In this document: in pieces, positions 1 through 10,317 of the stretch | How positions within the stretch are numbered: the first letter of the stretch is position 1 | How the letters are laid out: every line of letters begins with the position of its first letter | DNA from: Helicoverpa zea | Taxonomy: Eukaryota; Arthropoda; Insecta; Lepidoptera; Noctuidae | Assembly: GCF_022581195.2 (NCBI RefSeq) | Contig: NC_061479.1 | Span: forward strand, 5,828,001 to 5,892,000 | DNA length: 64,000 nt | Direction of reading: 5' to 3' | Made by a program: the position numbers and the translations under genes | Notes under the pieces: generated by a model | The model's input: only the letters and a program-made list of their open reading frames with translations | What the model was told of the DNA's origin: nothing | The model's database searches: none

Positions 1-104
1 GCGCGGTTGCGGTTTTCAGCATAGTAGGTATATCTCAGACTTAGAAGTTTTTACTTCATTATTGCAGTAGGCTTTTTAAAAAACTTGTTTTTATATTAAG
101 AACT

Positions 105-280
105 AGCTTCCGCCCGCGGCTTCGCCTGCGTAGAGTTCGGTTATATCGCGTTTCCAAGGGAATTCTTCAAAAGTCCGAAATAAAGACTATCCTATGTTCT
201 TTCTCAAGGTCAACTCTATCTCTGTACCAAATTTGATTAAAATCAGACAGACAGACAGACATTTATAATATTAGTAGGGA
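105..280. repeat. LINE-tail repeat (RTE-type, 'CCGCCCGCGGCTTCGCC')
   Basis: The stretch opens with a GC-rich block reading CTTCCGCCCGCGGCTTCGCC and closes with a (CAGA)n run near 244-260 followed by 'ATAATATTAGTAGGGAT'. This is the characteristic 3' tail found throughout lepidopteran genomes and usually attributed to RTE-like LINEs or elements riding on them (recalled, not searched). No coding capacity remains. Confidence 0.6.
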
Positions 281-651
281 TTAAAAATGATGAAAGCCTA
301 GCTTCTTGAACATTTTGGATTCACGAAATCGCCATTTTTTACATAAAGTATGTGCTAGTCTGTTTTACCGTATTAAATTTTGTGTTACCGTTAAAATTAC
401 AAGTACGAGTGACATTCTTAACATTAACTCTGGGTTAAAATTAAAAAAAACTTTAATGATTAAGATAAGATCTACTTAATGGGTAAGGCTGCTTTTTAAT
501 TTTGTTTATAAGCCTTAAATATGCGTGGAATGGAATGCAGTGCAGTTTAGGCATGAGGGAACAATATGGTTGACTTGTAGAACTGCTTCTGACTAAAGTG
601 GAGTTATCTATTACATTCAAATAACAGTTATTATTCATAGTTAATAATAAT

Positions 652-872
652 GGCGTCCAGACCAATTTTCACAATTGTACAGTGCAGGCACATTTGCTTG
701 GACACAGGTGCACTCACTATTCCTTCACTCTCATAGCGCGATGCGATGGCAATCGGACACCACCGAAGGGAGTTCACAAGCTGGTCTAATATTTACATGC
801 TCTCTGATACACAGGTGTATCAATCACCAACGTTCAGACTATGGGCTACTCCCTGAAAGTTACTAAAAACCC
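652..872 (-). repeat. SINE family B, partial
   Basis: This is a minus-strand copy of the family whose body carries GTGCACCTGTGTCCAAGCAA and CTATGAGAGTGAAGGAATAG. The left edge has the family 3' end (AATAATGGCGTCC). The tRNA-like head is missing on the right. It diverges from the full copy at 3187-3520. Confidence 0.6.
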
Positions 873-3186
873 ATAAAGTAACTGTCCAAGCTGGGTATTA
901 AAACCAAGAATCTGGACACCATTATAATTATTACTCTAATCTTTATCTAACATCTAAAACCAATACAAAATGCACTATACATATATGTATATTGTATTAA
1001 CCCATAGCATGCCGGAGACACTCACAGATTTATTACTGTGTTATAATTTACCGGCATACACAGACGGCGGCTAGGTATAATTTGAAAAATTAAAACACCT
1101 ACATGCAAAAATATCAATTACTAAGCACATAGAAACAAGTAAAATGACACCCATATAGAAACAATTGTTACTATTTAACAATAAATGTAGAAAATAAATA
1201 CATAATTATAATTTTCCTTAATATAGATTTTTTGAAAATAGTTTCCTTGTCTGCACCAGGTGTTACCGATTAAGGGAACCACATAAATATGGGTTATTTA
1301 TAACAATGCAAACCAACTCATTGCGTCACAGGTTAAATTATTAATAAATAAAAATCTATTGTTGTGTGAAAGTCAGAGTATACTTGATTATTAAATTATT
1401 AAGAATCAACATTAAAATCAAATAATTTGGACCATGTTCTTGATGCAGATGGAGAACTATCTTTATATTTTTTTAACAACACCTATTAAAATCAAATCAT
1501 GCACAGCTTTACTTAGCTTAAGGAAAATAAAAACAAAAAAGCTGGGTACAGAAAACCCTGCATAAAACCTCTTTCTAAACACGGGTGTCAATTCAAAGAA
1601 AAAAAAACAAAAGAATTCAAAAAAAGAACAAGACATACAGACAACATCTAGGAGAGCCTGGAATGATTATCCGCTCACATTCTGACCACAGAGCATCCAG
1701 CTGTCAGTGCATACGCCGAAAACCCGCCTCATCTTCGATTTGCACTAATATAAAGCAATTTACCGCGATAAAATGCCATTTAGTTAGATTCACTTCACTT
1801 TTACAACAGTCAAAAACATACACAACCTCATTTAGAACACTCCAAATTCAAATGTTGTACACTATAAGCGTCTTTAGTAACTTTTAGCGATAATTACACA
1901 CGTAACACTGTAAAAGGTTGCATTAGAACACTTTGGCACTACATTTTAAGTACACAAATCCGTTTTTGTACTAACATTGGCACCAGACGTTGCTCAAACA
2001 CTAAATTTCGAAAGTATTTTTGTAACAAAACGTTTGAACGTAATTTTTTCACGGTCCGTCGATGATCACAGTCAAATAGACTAAGAAATAAGTTCAAAAA
2101 ACAGTACTGCACCACTGTTTCGACACATAAAAACAATATTTACAATAAAACTGGGCTAAATAAAAATAGCAATTCCTCGGGCCGTGATCGCGACGCAAAT
2201 GTAGCAGAGTCTTTCGAGTTCGCACTATGTTTCATGTTCGCCAACCGTTAGCGAACAGACAATAACACTAATACAGCGCAAATTAATTCATGAAAAAGCT
2301 TTTTTTCTAATGAAATGATCGCGAAAATATAACTCAAGAACGTAATTCGATTTGACAGACGGCACGCCCCCCTCCCCGCGTGTAGCAAACTGCGGGTCGA
2401 TGACGATGTTGCCAGCTCGCGCTCACTATCACGGCAACGCGGGAGATTTTCGTAAATAGAACGCAGGGGAAAATGATGGTAAAAAAATAATTAACTTTAT
2501 TGCCAGTGTTGAAATATTTAGATCTATTGGTTTCGTTGTAAAAAGTTTGAGGTTTTAATCGAAATCGATTGTTATGGTTAGATTATAAGTGAGAGTTGTT
2601 TTAATTTAGAGATATCTTGCGTCTATTCAGTTAATCTTTTATCGATTTTATTGTACGAGATGTACTCTTTATCAAAGATGTTGATTGTAAGTGCATTATA
2701 CAGATAAAGTTGTTAAGTCATGCAGTATTGGTACATAACTGTATACTATTACATCATGACCTTATTTTAGCCATAGTTTCACTTACTGAAAGCAATATTA
2801 AAGTAATTAAAAGACAACAGAATTGTTTTCTTTACACTGTTTACATCGAAAGTGAAAATTGATAGTAAAACAGTTGTTTCAAGGGAAACGGGCGTTTATG
2901 TAGTCAGGGACAATGGGCTTAGAAATTATCGTGATTAAATGGTCTTTTCAGCAGTTTTCAGTTAATGTAAAAGTCATACATCAGCTACAGCTAAAATAAC
3001 TTTTCTTCAGTGAAAGTCAATTTTACACCGTTCAAACAACTACTAAGTTGGAAAACTTATCGATAATAGTGACTTAACTCAATATTGCGAGAGAAATTCA
3101 TTAATTCGTTTTCATAGCGAGACGATTGAACATTTTCATTACTTTGATACTTTCTCTGGCCACTTAATATATATTTTACTGCCATT
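873..3186. other. Intergenic DNA, no gene recognised
   Basis: The stretch is AT-rich with only short random ORFs. It contains TATA-rich runs (for example 970-1000) and a moderately GC-rich patch at about 2160-2460. I see no exon, tRNA or terminal-repeat structure that I can support. Confidence 0.5.
2150..2460. promoter_or_regulatory. Possible promoter / untranslated first exon region
   Basis: This patch is richer in CpG than its AT-rich surroundings (GGGCCGTGATCGCGACGC, GGCACGCCCCCCTCCCCGCG) and has no repeat signature. Such islands sometimes mark insect promoters. No splice-linked coding exon is visible, so this is only a candidate. Confidence 0.15.
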
Positions 3187-3520
3187 TGTAAACTGCCTCG
3201 ACGGTCTAGTAGTCGCATAGCGGAGCTGTCGCGGGATCGATTCCCGAATTTTGTAGATTTCAGAATCTTTCACAAAGCAGCCCGGAGACTGGAAGTTGGA
3301 GATTGATACACCCGTGCATCGGGGAGTACGTTCCTCTATCCTGCACCTGATCTCTTTCTCTCGAGTCGGATAGACGTCCCATCGGATTATGAGAGTGAAG
3401 AAATTGTGAGTGCACCTGTGTCCAAGCAAATGTACGTGCACTATAATATGTCCTGCGCAGCTGGCTGATCTCCTTATATGAGAACAGCTGCCGTGGCTGA
3501 CACGGGTAGTACGTCATTAC
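3187..3520 (+). repeat. SINE family B, near full-length
   Basis: It begins with a tRNA-like head: 'GACGGTCTAGTAGTCG' resembles an A box, and GGATCGATTCCC at about 3234-3245 resembles the B box GGTTCGANTCC. A SINE-specific body follows (CTATGAGAGTGAAG-like at 3389-3404, GCGCAGCTGGCTGATCTCC at 3455-3473). It ends in the family 3' end (ACGTCATTACT). Presumed RNA polymerase III transcribed and LINE-mobilised, as is usual for tRNA-derived SINEs. It is the reference for the truncated copies elsewhere in the window. Confidence 0.65.
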
Positions 3521-3548
3521 TAAGAGAATTTCATGACGTCATTAAGTC

Positions 3549-3938
3549 ATCATTCTCCGAGCCTTTTTTTCCCAATCATGTTGGGGTCGGCTTCCAGTCT
3601 AACCGGATTCAGCTGAGTACCAGTGCTTTACAAGAAGCGACTGCCTATCTGACCTCCTCAACCCAGTTACCCGGGCAACCCGATACCCCTTGGTTAGACT
3701 GGTGTCAGACTTACTGGCTTCTGACTACCCGTAACGACTGCCAAGGATGTTCAATGACAGCCGGGACCTACAGTTTAACGTGCTATCCGAAACACAGCCA
3801 ATGGTGTCTAAGATATACTTAGAAAGTACATACAAACTTAGAAAAGTTGCATTGGTACTTGCCTGACCTGGGATCGAACCCGCGCCCTCATACTTGAGAG
3901 GTTGGTTCTTTACCCACTAGGCCACCACGACTACATGA
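3549..3938 (-). repeat. SINE family A, full-length, 17-bp target duplication
   Basis: Read on the minus strand, it starts with a tRNA-like head (B box GGTTCGATCCC near 3870-3880), continues through GGCAGTCGTTACGGGTAG and ends in CCCCAACATGATTGGG plus a short GATGA-type tail. It is flanked by perfect 17-bp direct repeats (CATGACGTCATTAAGTC) at 3532-3548 and 3939-3955, the target duplication of a retroposition event. It is almost identical to the copy at 20694-21080. Confidence 0.85.
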
Positions 3939-3955
3939 CATGACGTCATTAAGTC

Positions 3956-4467
3956 TCATGATGTTATCATACTGTGACGGGACATATTTATGGTTTTAAT
4001 ATGTTTTATTAATTTTCTATTTACGACGAGTTTTAGTAGATTCTTCTGTCAATTTATTAATTTGTGTGTCATTTTCGGGTCACGTCTCAAATTGTCATTT
4101 GAGGATAAGCATTGATAGCGGGACGACAGTAGTGTTTGATGACACATGACAACAATAACCAGCGTGCATCTAAACAAAACCGCATCCAAATCTGTTCATC
4201 CGTTTAAGAGCTACGGTGCCACAGGCAGAAATACATATGTAGCGATTAACATCAACACTGATGTTAAAAACAGTAGATTTACGCGATAAGTTGACGCGTG
4301 ACAAGAACCAATTACACATTAATTATAATATTTAATAATACAATGTAACAATGTTATGATTTGGTTCAAATCAAACATAACATTGTGATTATGTAAGTGG
4401 AGGTAAATGTCCTTTATCAACGCTAGACATTTTAATTGCCTATTAGATCATTATTTTATCAGCAATG
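3956..4467. other. Intergenic DNA with one LINE-tail-like fragment
   Basis: About 4160-4245 contains 'CCGCATCCAAATCTGTTCATCCGTTT', similar to the tails of RTE-type LINEs. The rest is AT-rich with nothing recognisable. Confidence 0.4.
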
Positions 4468-4470
4468 TTA

Positions 4471-5264
4471 GGGTGCATCCACATCTGGCGAATGTGCCGC
4501 GAATGCGCAGCTCGCGAGCCGTTTGCGACCTGCCCGCGAGCTGCGCGCGTGCAGTCACTGCAATAGCTTGGTGCGCCTCTTTAGCGCAACTCATGCAAGG
4601 CTCGTATAGAGCGCGCGAGCGGCGCGCGATCTGCGCGCACTCAGTTCTCGCCCTTAGGGTGCGTCCACATCTGGCGAATGCGCCGCGAATGCGCAGCACG
4701 CGAGCCGATCGCGAGCTGTCCGCGAGCTGCACGCGTGCATTTTTGTTCGTGCGCCGCTTCTGCGCCGCCCGCGCGCAGCTCGCACGCGATCTAAGCGCCG
4801 CACGCGAGCGGCGCGCAGGCGGCGCGCGACGTCTGCCATCTTCGATAGTACTGAGCCAATATACGGAACTGTAAGGGCGAGAACTGATTGCGCGCAGATC
4901 GCGCGCCGCTCGCGCGCTCTATACGAGCCTTGCGTGAGTTGCGCTAAAGAGGCGCACCGAACTATTGCAGTGACTGCACGCGCGCAGCTCGCGGACAGCT
5001 CGCGATCGGCTCGCGTGCTGCGCATTCGCGGCGCATTCGCCAGATGTGGACGCACCCTTACAGTTCCGTTTATTATTTAATAAAGAGCGCGTCGCTTGCC
5101 GCCTGCGCGCTGATCGTGTACGGCGCTTAGGTCGCGCGCGAACTACGCGCGGGCGGCGCAGAAGCGGCGCACGAACAAAAATGCACGCGCACAGCTCGCG
5201 GGCAGGTCGCAAACGGCTCGCGAGCTGCACATTCGCGGCACATTCGCCAGATGTGGACGCACCC
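4471..5264. mobile_element. GC-rich MITE (outer copy), TTA target duplication
   Basis: Non-coding element whose ends read GGGTGCATCCACATCTGGCG (left) and, inverted, GGGTGCGTCCACATCTGGCG (right), with about 80 bp of terminal inverted repeat. TTA flanks both ends (4468-4470, 5265-5267). Terminal G's and a TTA duplication fit PIF/Harbinger-type MITEs (inference from the family rule). It is interrupted by a second copy of itself at 4657-5057; without that copy it is about 390 bp. It is strikingly GC- and CpG-rich (runs of GCGCGC) against an AT-rich background, so ORFs read through it are composition artefacts. Confidence 0.85.
4657..5057. mobile_element. GC-rich MITE (inner copy, inserted into the outer one)
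   Basis: A 401-bp copy of the same family, in opposite orientation to its host copy. TTA is duplicated at 4654-4656 and 5058-5060. Removing the insert and one TTA rebuilds CAGTTCTCGCCCTTACAG, whose reverse complement lies intact inside the inner copy at about 4867-4888. This proves both the insertion point and the 3-bp duplication. Confidence 0.88.
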
Positions 5265-5370
5265 TTATATTTAGAGTTTGCCTTAACCTTTAAGTATAAC
5301 GAACTATACTTCCAGTAAATTCATTCGTGTAATATTGTAACAGAGGATGGAATTGGACTACTGGATTTTG

Positions 5371-5455
5371 GGCTCCAGAAGGAACATGGTGGGTTTTAGT
5401 CAGTAAGAGTCTGACACTCCCTCACGCTGCTTCCTTGCCTCACAGCGAATAGGGT
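5371..5455 (+). repeat. LINE-tail SINE-like fragment
   Basis: It shares TCAGTAAGAGTCTGACACTC and the preceding GAAGGAACATGGTGGG with the ~125-bp repeats at 21855, 40247, 56331 and elsewhere. The 5' part is missing and the 3' end is degenerate. Confidence 0.55.
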
Positions 5456-5709
5456 CACGAAGAAAAGGGTTACAAGATTGTTTGAAACAGTGACCAGGGT
5501 CCTGAAACAACTGTCCTATCCCGGACTTAAAAAGCTTCTGTAGATGCACAGTTGTTTTTGACAGCAACAGTCTGCGTCCCAGGATGAGTCACACTACCAT
5601 TTTCCCTAAAAAAGTAGGTTATATGGCGTCAAACAAATCTGTATCCATACTTACCACGTAAGTTGTCTAAATATGCCTATTGAGGTGAAAAAATCATACT
5701 GCGCGCTCT
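5456..5709. other. Intergenic DNA left of the transposon
   Basis: Non-coding AT-rich DNA. It ends in ATGA (5710-5713), the left target duplication of the transposon. Confidence 0.5.
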
Positions 5710-5713
5710 ATGA

Positions 5714-5737
5714 CGTCGCCCGGCAGTGAAAACCTCG
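5714..5737 (+). repeat. Left terminal inverted repeat of the transposon
   Basis: 24 bp pairing with 10294-10317. Presumed transposase recognition end. The flanking target duplication is at 5710-5713. Confidence 0.88.
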
Positions 5738-6005
5738 GATGTCTCATTTCCTCATTTTTTTTTTTATTTTTTCTTTGGATTGATAAACTCGATAAGCACA
5801 GATTACTCTAACAAACTTTCGAATCAGATACTCCTAGCGCCATCTATGACGTGCTATGAGAACCTTGTATCAAAATAGGATCCACCATTTTCGTCTGAGA
5901 AACTCGCCAGTGCGGTTGATACTAACGTTGTTCCGGATTAAAAATTGAAGAAAGTGTGTAAAAAGTGCCCAATTTGTGTTGTAAAGTGTCAAAATACATC
6001 GAAAA

Positions 6006-6585
6006 GTAAGTACTCTTTATGATTTAATAAGTTTTATAAAGAATTTACTACTATTTCTAACGATTTTGTCTTGAAATGTATTGCTAGCCTCGTACTCGTT
6101 GTATTATACATATGAAAAGCTTGTAAACTGGGTGACGGGTTTTTCACTGCCATCATACCACTTATAGATAATCTCGTATGAACCTTTACGAGGTTTTCAC
6201 TTTGAATGCAACCATCTATAACCACGTTTAAGCCTTAACAAGTTATTCACACTTATAGATATAATCTTGTATGACCCTTTACGAGGTTTTCACTTTGAAT
6301 GCAACCATCTATAACCACGTGTAAGACTTAACAAGGTATTCACACTTGTAGATATAATCTTGTATGACTCTTTACGAGGTTTTCATTTTAAATGCAACCA
6401 TGTATATGCCTTAACAAGTTATTCACACTTCCGGATTTTTTTCACAAACCTCGTATAGGTATACCTATACGTAATTTCTTAATATAAAATCACGCAAATT
6501 AAATTTTCGTATGGGCAAATGCGTGTTTAATATTATCATTCACTTATACACATCTGAGTTCTGATTTCTTATTTTTTCATTACAG
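6006..6585 (+). other. 5'UTR intron of the transposase gene
   Basis: Donor AAAA|GTAAGT at 6005/6006. Acceptor TTTTTTCATTACAG ends at 6585. The translation start ATG lies one base into the next exon (6587-6589). The intron holds three ~90-bp tandem repeats (6159-6424). Inferred from splice consensus only; no transcript seen. Confidence 0.6.
6159..6424 (+). repeat. Three ~90-bp tandem repeats carrying an inverted piece of the TIR
   Basis: Units start at 6159, 6249 and 6343 with CACTTATAGATA-like sequence. Each holds CGAGGTTTTCACT or a close variant, the reverse complement of the inner half of the terminal repeat (AGTGAAAACCTCG), then ATGCAACCAT. A related motif (GGGTTTTTCACTGCC) lies just before them at 6136-6150. 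They may be internal transposase-binding sites; that is inference. Confidence 0.75.
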
Positions 6586-6586
6586 A

Positions 6587-9559
6587 ATGCAAGAGTCTGA
6601 AATAGAAAGTGAAGAAAATGATCAGAATTCCTACATTGTTGGAGACGATGTTACATATTTGAAAGACTCGGGCAAGGAACCTTCTATCAATACATTAATT
6701 CAGCAAGATTTAATGCAGTTCCAACTTCCAGAGCCCATCTTAGGTTCAGCATGTTTTATTTCTTCAAGTCGTACTGATTCGCCAATTTCTGGCGAAATAT
6801 TACCATTTTCACAAGATCCCATGCTAAATGCAGCTTGCAAGTTGACTACCTGTTCTAATTATGATCTTGGAAAATATTCTCCAGAAATTGTACCAAATCC
6901 ACGACGGCGTCGTCGTCGCACAAAGAAACCCACATCTAATCAGATGGCTCCAGAAAATGAGCCACTGCAGCAGCTGCAGCTACAAGCGCAACTAAATAAA
7001 GTAGATTGTCATTCTTCGAATGTTTCTGCACCAAAGGACTTAGTTTTAGACAGTAAAGGACCAGTCATAACTTCACCTGAAATAATACCCGCAAAAAAAC
7101 AGTGCACTATTCAAATAAAACCTACGAATACATCCCACAAATCTCGTTCACCTGATCTAGAAATACAAGATCATACAAAATCTTCGCAGTCACGAGCTTT
7201 GATTGAAAAACAGCATGACACCGACTATCACATGACAGACACTAATAATAGTACACCACAACCAGAAAAAAAATATCACAGATCATCCACTCCCATACCA
7301 ATTTCAATAATTACTCTAAATGCCCCGCGAAACAGTAGTTTTGACGTGGTTGTTGATGAACTTCCCTTAGATTTAAGCATGAAAGAATATATCACTCAGG
7401 ATAACATCAACAATAACCATCAACATTTACCTGCATGTGAAGGAAAAATGCCAATACCGCCAGTTTCTTCAACTTTTCACACGCCGTCATCGCTTATTTC
7501 ACTATCGCTTGCAGTAATTTCAAAGGAGTCCTTAACTTTGCTAGTGCACTCTTCAAAGGACTTATTACCAACGGTTGAAAAACAAAGCTGTCCTATACCT
7601 TCTACCAGTAGAGCTGATTCGGTGTCTCCACGTCCTTCCTTCAACTTTGATGATCCGTGGAATAGTGATTTTTCTCCTGACGATGGGGATCCCGACTATC
7701 AACCAAGTGAACAGTTAAATACATCACATACTTCAAATGAATCGTTGACCCTAGAACCAGTTGATGAGACAAGAGTGAAGCGAAAACGGGCCAAGCGAGG
7801 CAAAGCAAATAAAGAAAACTGGACTTATAATCAAAATAAAATTAAAAGAATGAAGGGAGAGAGTTACAGTGGGAGGAGAAAAACAGAAGACGGCAAAATT
7901 GTGTTCGATCTTGAAAAAAATGAGCGTAGTGTTCAGCCTCGTTGTGATCATAATGATTCTTGCAAATATTTTGATTGCTACAAATTAACAGAAGAAGATC
8001 GAAATATGTTATTTAAGAATTACTGGAAGCTATCCTGGGATACAAAAAAAATTTGGGTACAACAAACTGTTCAAAAACTAGGTGTTTCCAAGCGGAAGTG
8101 TAGCGGAAACAGTTTTCGCAGAGGTAATACTTTCAAGTACTCATTTAATGTGTTGGGAGAAAAATACAAAGTTTGCAAAAAAATGTACTTAAATACATTG
8201 AATATTGGCGAATGGTCTGTACATAACTGGGCCAAAAATGAAGACAGAGATGAAGTGGCGTCGGAGTCTGACAAAACCCACAGAAATAACAGCGTAAAAG
8301 CGTTTGAAAACATTGGAAGAAATCATGCAATAGAATTTTTAAATAATTTACCAAAATTAGAGTCGCACTACTGCAGGAAGACGACAAGCAAACTTTATTT
8401 AGAACAGATATGGCAAAGCAAAGAACAGCTATACAGAGAATACGTGAAGCAGCTTTTAGACAAAGGCATTAATGAATATAAAGTTTCACAGAAGATTTTC
8501 TTTCAAGAATTCGATGCTATGAATCTGTCACTATTTTCACCAAAAAAAGACCAATGTGACTTGTGCTGTGCCTTCAAAGTCGGGAACATTGCAGAAGAGG
8601 TATATACAGCACATAGAGAGAAAAAAGAAAGAGCAAGACAAGAAAAAACCGCAGACAAAAATAATCCCGATCCTGAGACAATGGTATTTACTTTTGATTT
8701 ACAAGCAGTGCTTCTATCACCCTCATTAAAAGCATCTGCACTTTATTATAAAACAAAACTCAAAGTACACAACTTTACTTTGTTCAATATAAAAAATAAT
8801 GACGGGTATTGTTATATTTGGCATGAATGTGAAGGTGGTCTTTCTGCAAACGAATTTTGCAGTATATTGCAGCACTTTATTAAGCATTACATTCCACAAA
8901 ACGTCAAGAAGATTATTTTTTGGAGCGATGGATGCACGAATCAGAATCGAAATGCTATACTTGCAAATGCTTTACTGCAAATCGCTGTCCAAAAAGAAAT
9001 TACGATTACCCAAAAATACCTTGAAAAGGGACACACTCAAATGGAGGCAGATTCTATGCATTCCACAATAGAACGACAACTAAGAAATCGAGAAATTTAC
9101 TCCCCGGCCCAATACATAGATGTCTGTCGAAATGCACGTTTGAATAAACCCTATGTTGTAAATTATTTAGACCACAGCATTTTCCGAAAGTTTAGCTCAA
9201 TGCCATATTTAAACTCTATAAGACCGGGCAAGAAAGCAGGAGAAGCAACTGTGTTTGATTTGCGTTGCATTGAGTACAGAACTGACGGAACTATTTACAT
9301 AAAACAAGAGTTCTCCGAAGAATTTGAACAATTACGCAGAAAAATTAAAAAACCAAGAGACTCAGACTCAATGCCTCGTCTGTATGACGCAAGGATTCCT
9401 ATACCTCGAACTAAATACATCCATTTGCAGGAACTTAAGGAAGTTCTACCCCAAGACGTTCATTTATTTTATGACAGTTTACCCCATGAATGTCCAGGTA
9501 ATGGGAGAAATGGAAATATCTGCACGTGCAGAAAAAATATTTTGAGCGAAGAGTCTTAA
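6587..9559 (+). CDS. Putative transposase, 990 aa (Sola-like, DDD/E candidate)
   Basis: Intact reading frame of 990 residues. Residues 1-450 are low-complexity and probably disordered, with an arginine run (106-111) and a basic stretch (397-405) that could be nuclear-localisation signals. Cysteines at 453, 459, 464 and the CDLCC group at 657-661 look like zinc ligands. The catalytic-like core follows: TFDLQ (D704), FWSDGCTNQNRN (D781) and GHTQMEADSMHS (E820, D822), a spacing and motif set seen in an abundant class of insect transposase-like proteins (the DUF7869-type fold, from memory). A C-terminal cysteine cluster (969-981) may bind metal. The start follows the splice acceptor directly, and the ORF sits centrally between perfect transposon ends, so it most likely encodes that element's transposase. 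The exact superfamily is uncertain; the protein could also be described only as uncharacterised. Confidence 0.85.
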   Translation: MQESEIESEENDQNSYIVGDDVTYLKDSGKEPSINTLIQQDLMQFQLPEPILGSACFISSSRTDSPISGEILPFSQDPMLNAACKLTTCSNYDLGKYSPEIVPNPRRRRRRTKKPTSNQMAPENEPLQQLQLQAQLNKVDCHSSNVSAPKDLVLDSKGPVITSPEIIPAKKQCTIQIKPTNTSHKSRSPDLEIQDHTKSSQSRALIEKQHDTDYHMTDTNNSTPQPEKKYHRSSTPIPISIITLNAPRNSSFDVVVDELPLDLSMKEYITQDNINNNHQHLPACEGKMPIPPVSSTFHTPSSLISLSLAVISKESLTLLVHSSKDLLPTVEKQSCPIPSTSRADSVSPRPSFNFDDPWNSDFSPDDGDPDYQPSEQLNTSHTSNESLTLEPVDETRVKRKRAKRGKANKENWTYNQNKIKRMKGESYSGRRKTEDGKIVFDLEKNERSVQPRCDHNDSCKYFDCYKLTEEDRNMLFKNYWKLSWDTKKIWVQQTVQKLGVSKRKCSGNSFRRGNTFKYSFNVLGEKYKVCKKMYLNTLNIGEWSVHNWAKNEDRDEVASESDKTHRNNSVKAFENIGRNHAIEFLNNLPKLESHYCRKTTSKLYLEQIWQSKEQLYREYVKQLLDKGINEYKVSQKIFFQEFDAMNLSLFSPKKDQCDLCCAFKVGNIAEEVYTAHREKKERARQEKTADKNNPDPETMVFTFDLQAVLLSPSLKASALYYKTKLKVHNFTLFNIKNNDGYCYIWHECEGGLSANEFCSILQHFIKHYIPQNVKKIIFWSDGCTNQNRNAILANALLQIAVQKEITITQKYLEKGHTQMEADSMHSTIERQLRNREIYSPAQYIDVCRNARLNKPYVVNYLDHSIFRKFSSMPYLNSIRPGKKAGEATVFDLRCIEYRTDGTIYIKQEFSEEFEQLRRKIKKPRDSDSMPRLYDARIPIPRTKYIHLQELKEVLPQDVHLFYDSLPHECPGNGRNGNICTCRKNILSEES

Positions 9560-10293
9560 AATATAATTAACAATGAGTACTATTTTGTGCAATGAGACTG
9601 CTTAATTAAGACTGATTATTTGAGATTAATACTAGTTCGTGCTATTGACTGATTTAATTAAGAAACATGAATGGATCTCACTATTAACTAATTATTAAGT
9701 AGTACTAACTAACTAATATTAACTAGTTTTCGTTTTGTTCAAAGTTTTATTTTTTATCGTGTTTTTCCTAAACATTTTACTTATTTAGTTTAAATAAATT
9801 GCGTAAATTATTTAAACTAAATTACACATTAAAATCTTTGCTAGATTAAGTACCTATTACGACATTTAAATCAAGAAATTAAAAAAATCTTTCTTATTTT
9901 GTTTTGTTTGTACAAGTTTATACTTTTGGAAGAAGTCTTTTCTTTAATAACGCCTTTAAATTTAAATTTTATGGTGTGTTTTATTGTTCCCTTACGTAAT
10001 ACTATTGTTTTTTTTGTAAACATGGCAAGAAAATACAAACTGATTCCCAAAACTGTACATTGTTTTAATTTGAAAACCTTACATAATCTTTCAAAAAAAT
10101 ATTAAGTTATGATGAAAACCTTGTAAGTCACATCAAACTTATTTAGGCACACGATATAGAAACCATATGATACGTACCTAAGGAATGCACAAAATCTAAA
10201 AAAAAAACAAAAGGTAATATCTTCCCCACTCATACATTTTTTTTCAGTAGACAGTTTTTTCTTCCTCCTGTAAAATTTTGTTATAAACACTTA
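9560..10293 (+). other. 3'UTR and right subterminal region of the transposon
   Basis: An AATAAA at 9793-9798 could end the transposase mRNA. At 10111-10123 GATGAAAACCTTG again resembles the inner terminal-repeat motif. The rest is AT-rich and non-coding. Confidence 0.6.
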
Positions 10294-10317
10294 CGTGGTT
10301 TTCACTGCTGGGCGACG
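10294..10317 (-). repeat. Right terminal inverted repeat of the transposon
   Basis: Inverted match to 5714-5737 with two mismatches. It is followed by ATGA at 10318-10321, repeating the ATGA at 5710-5713. Confidence 0.88.

Larger units (their letters stand above)
5714..10317 (+). mobile_element. Complete autonomous DNA transposon, putative Sola-like
   Basis: The two ends form a 24-bp terminal inverted repeat (5714-5737 and 10294-10317) beginning CGTCGCCCRGCAGTGAAAAC, with two mismatches. The 4-bp sequence ATGA flanks both ends (5710-5713, 10318-10321), a clean target-site duplication. Inside are a spliced 5'UTR, a single intact 990-codon gene and a polyadenylation signal. A 4-bp duplication with a DDD/E-type transposase is the hallmark of Sola elements as I recall them. 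The assignment rests on that and not on a profile match. The absence of stops or frameshifts suggests recent activity or selection. Confidence 0.85.

Noticed and set aside
3478..3822. 114-codon ORF, repeated as a 98-codon ORF at 20667-20963
   Set aside because: The similarity between the two comes from full-length SINE A copies read in antisense; there is no protein family.
3867..3930. tRNA gene on the minus strand
   Set aside because: It has A and B box-like sequences but no closed acceptor stem or normal anticodon arm, and it is the head of a full SINE with target duplications.
4407..5318. Arginine/alanine-rich ORFs on both strands
   Set aside because: They read through the GC-rich nested MITE. 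Overlapping open frames in several phases are expected from CpG-rich, stop-poor DNA.
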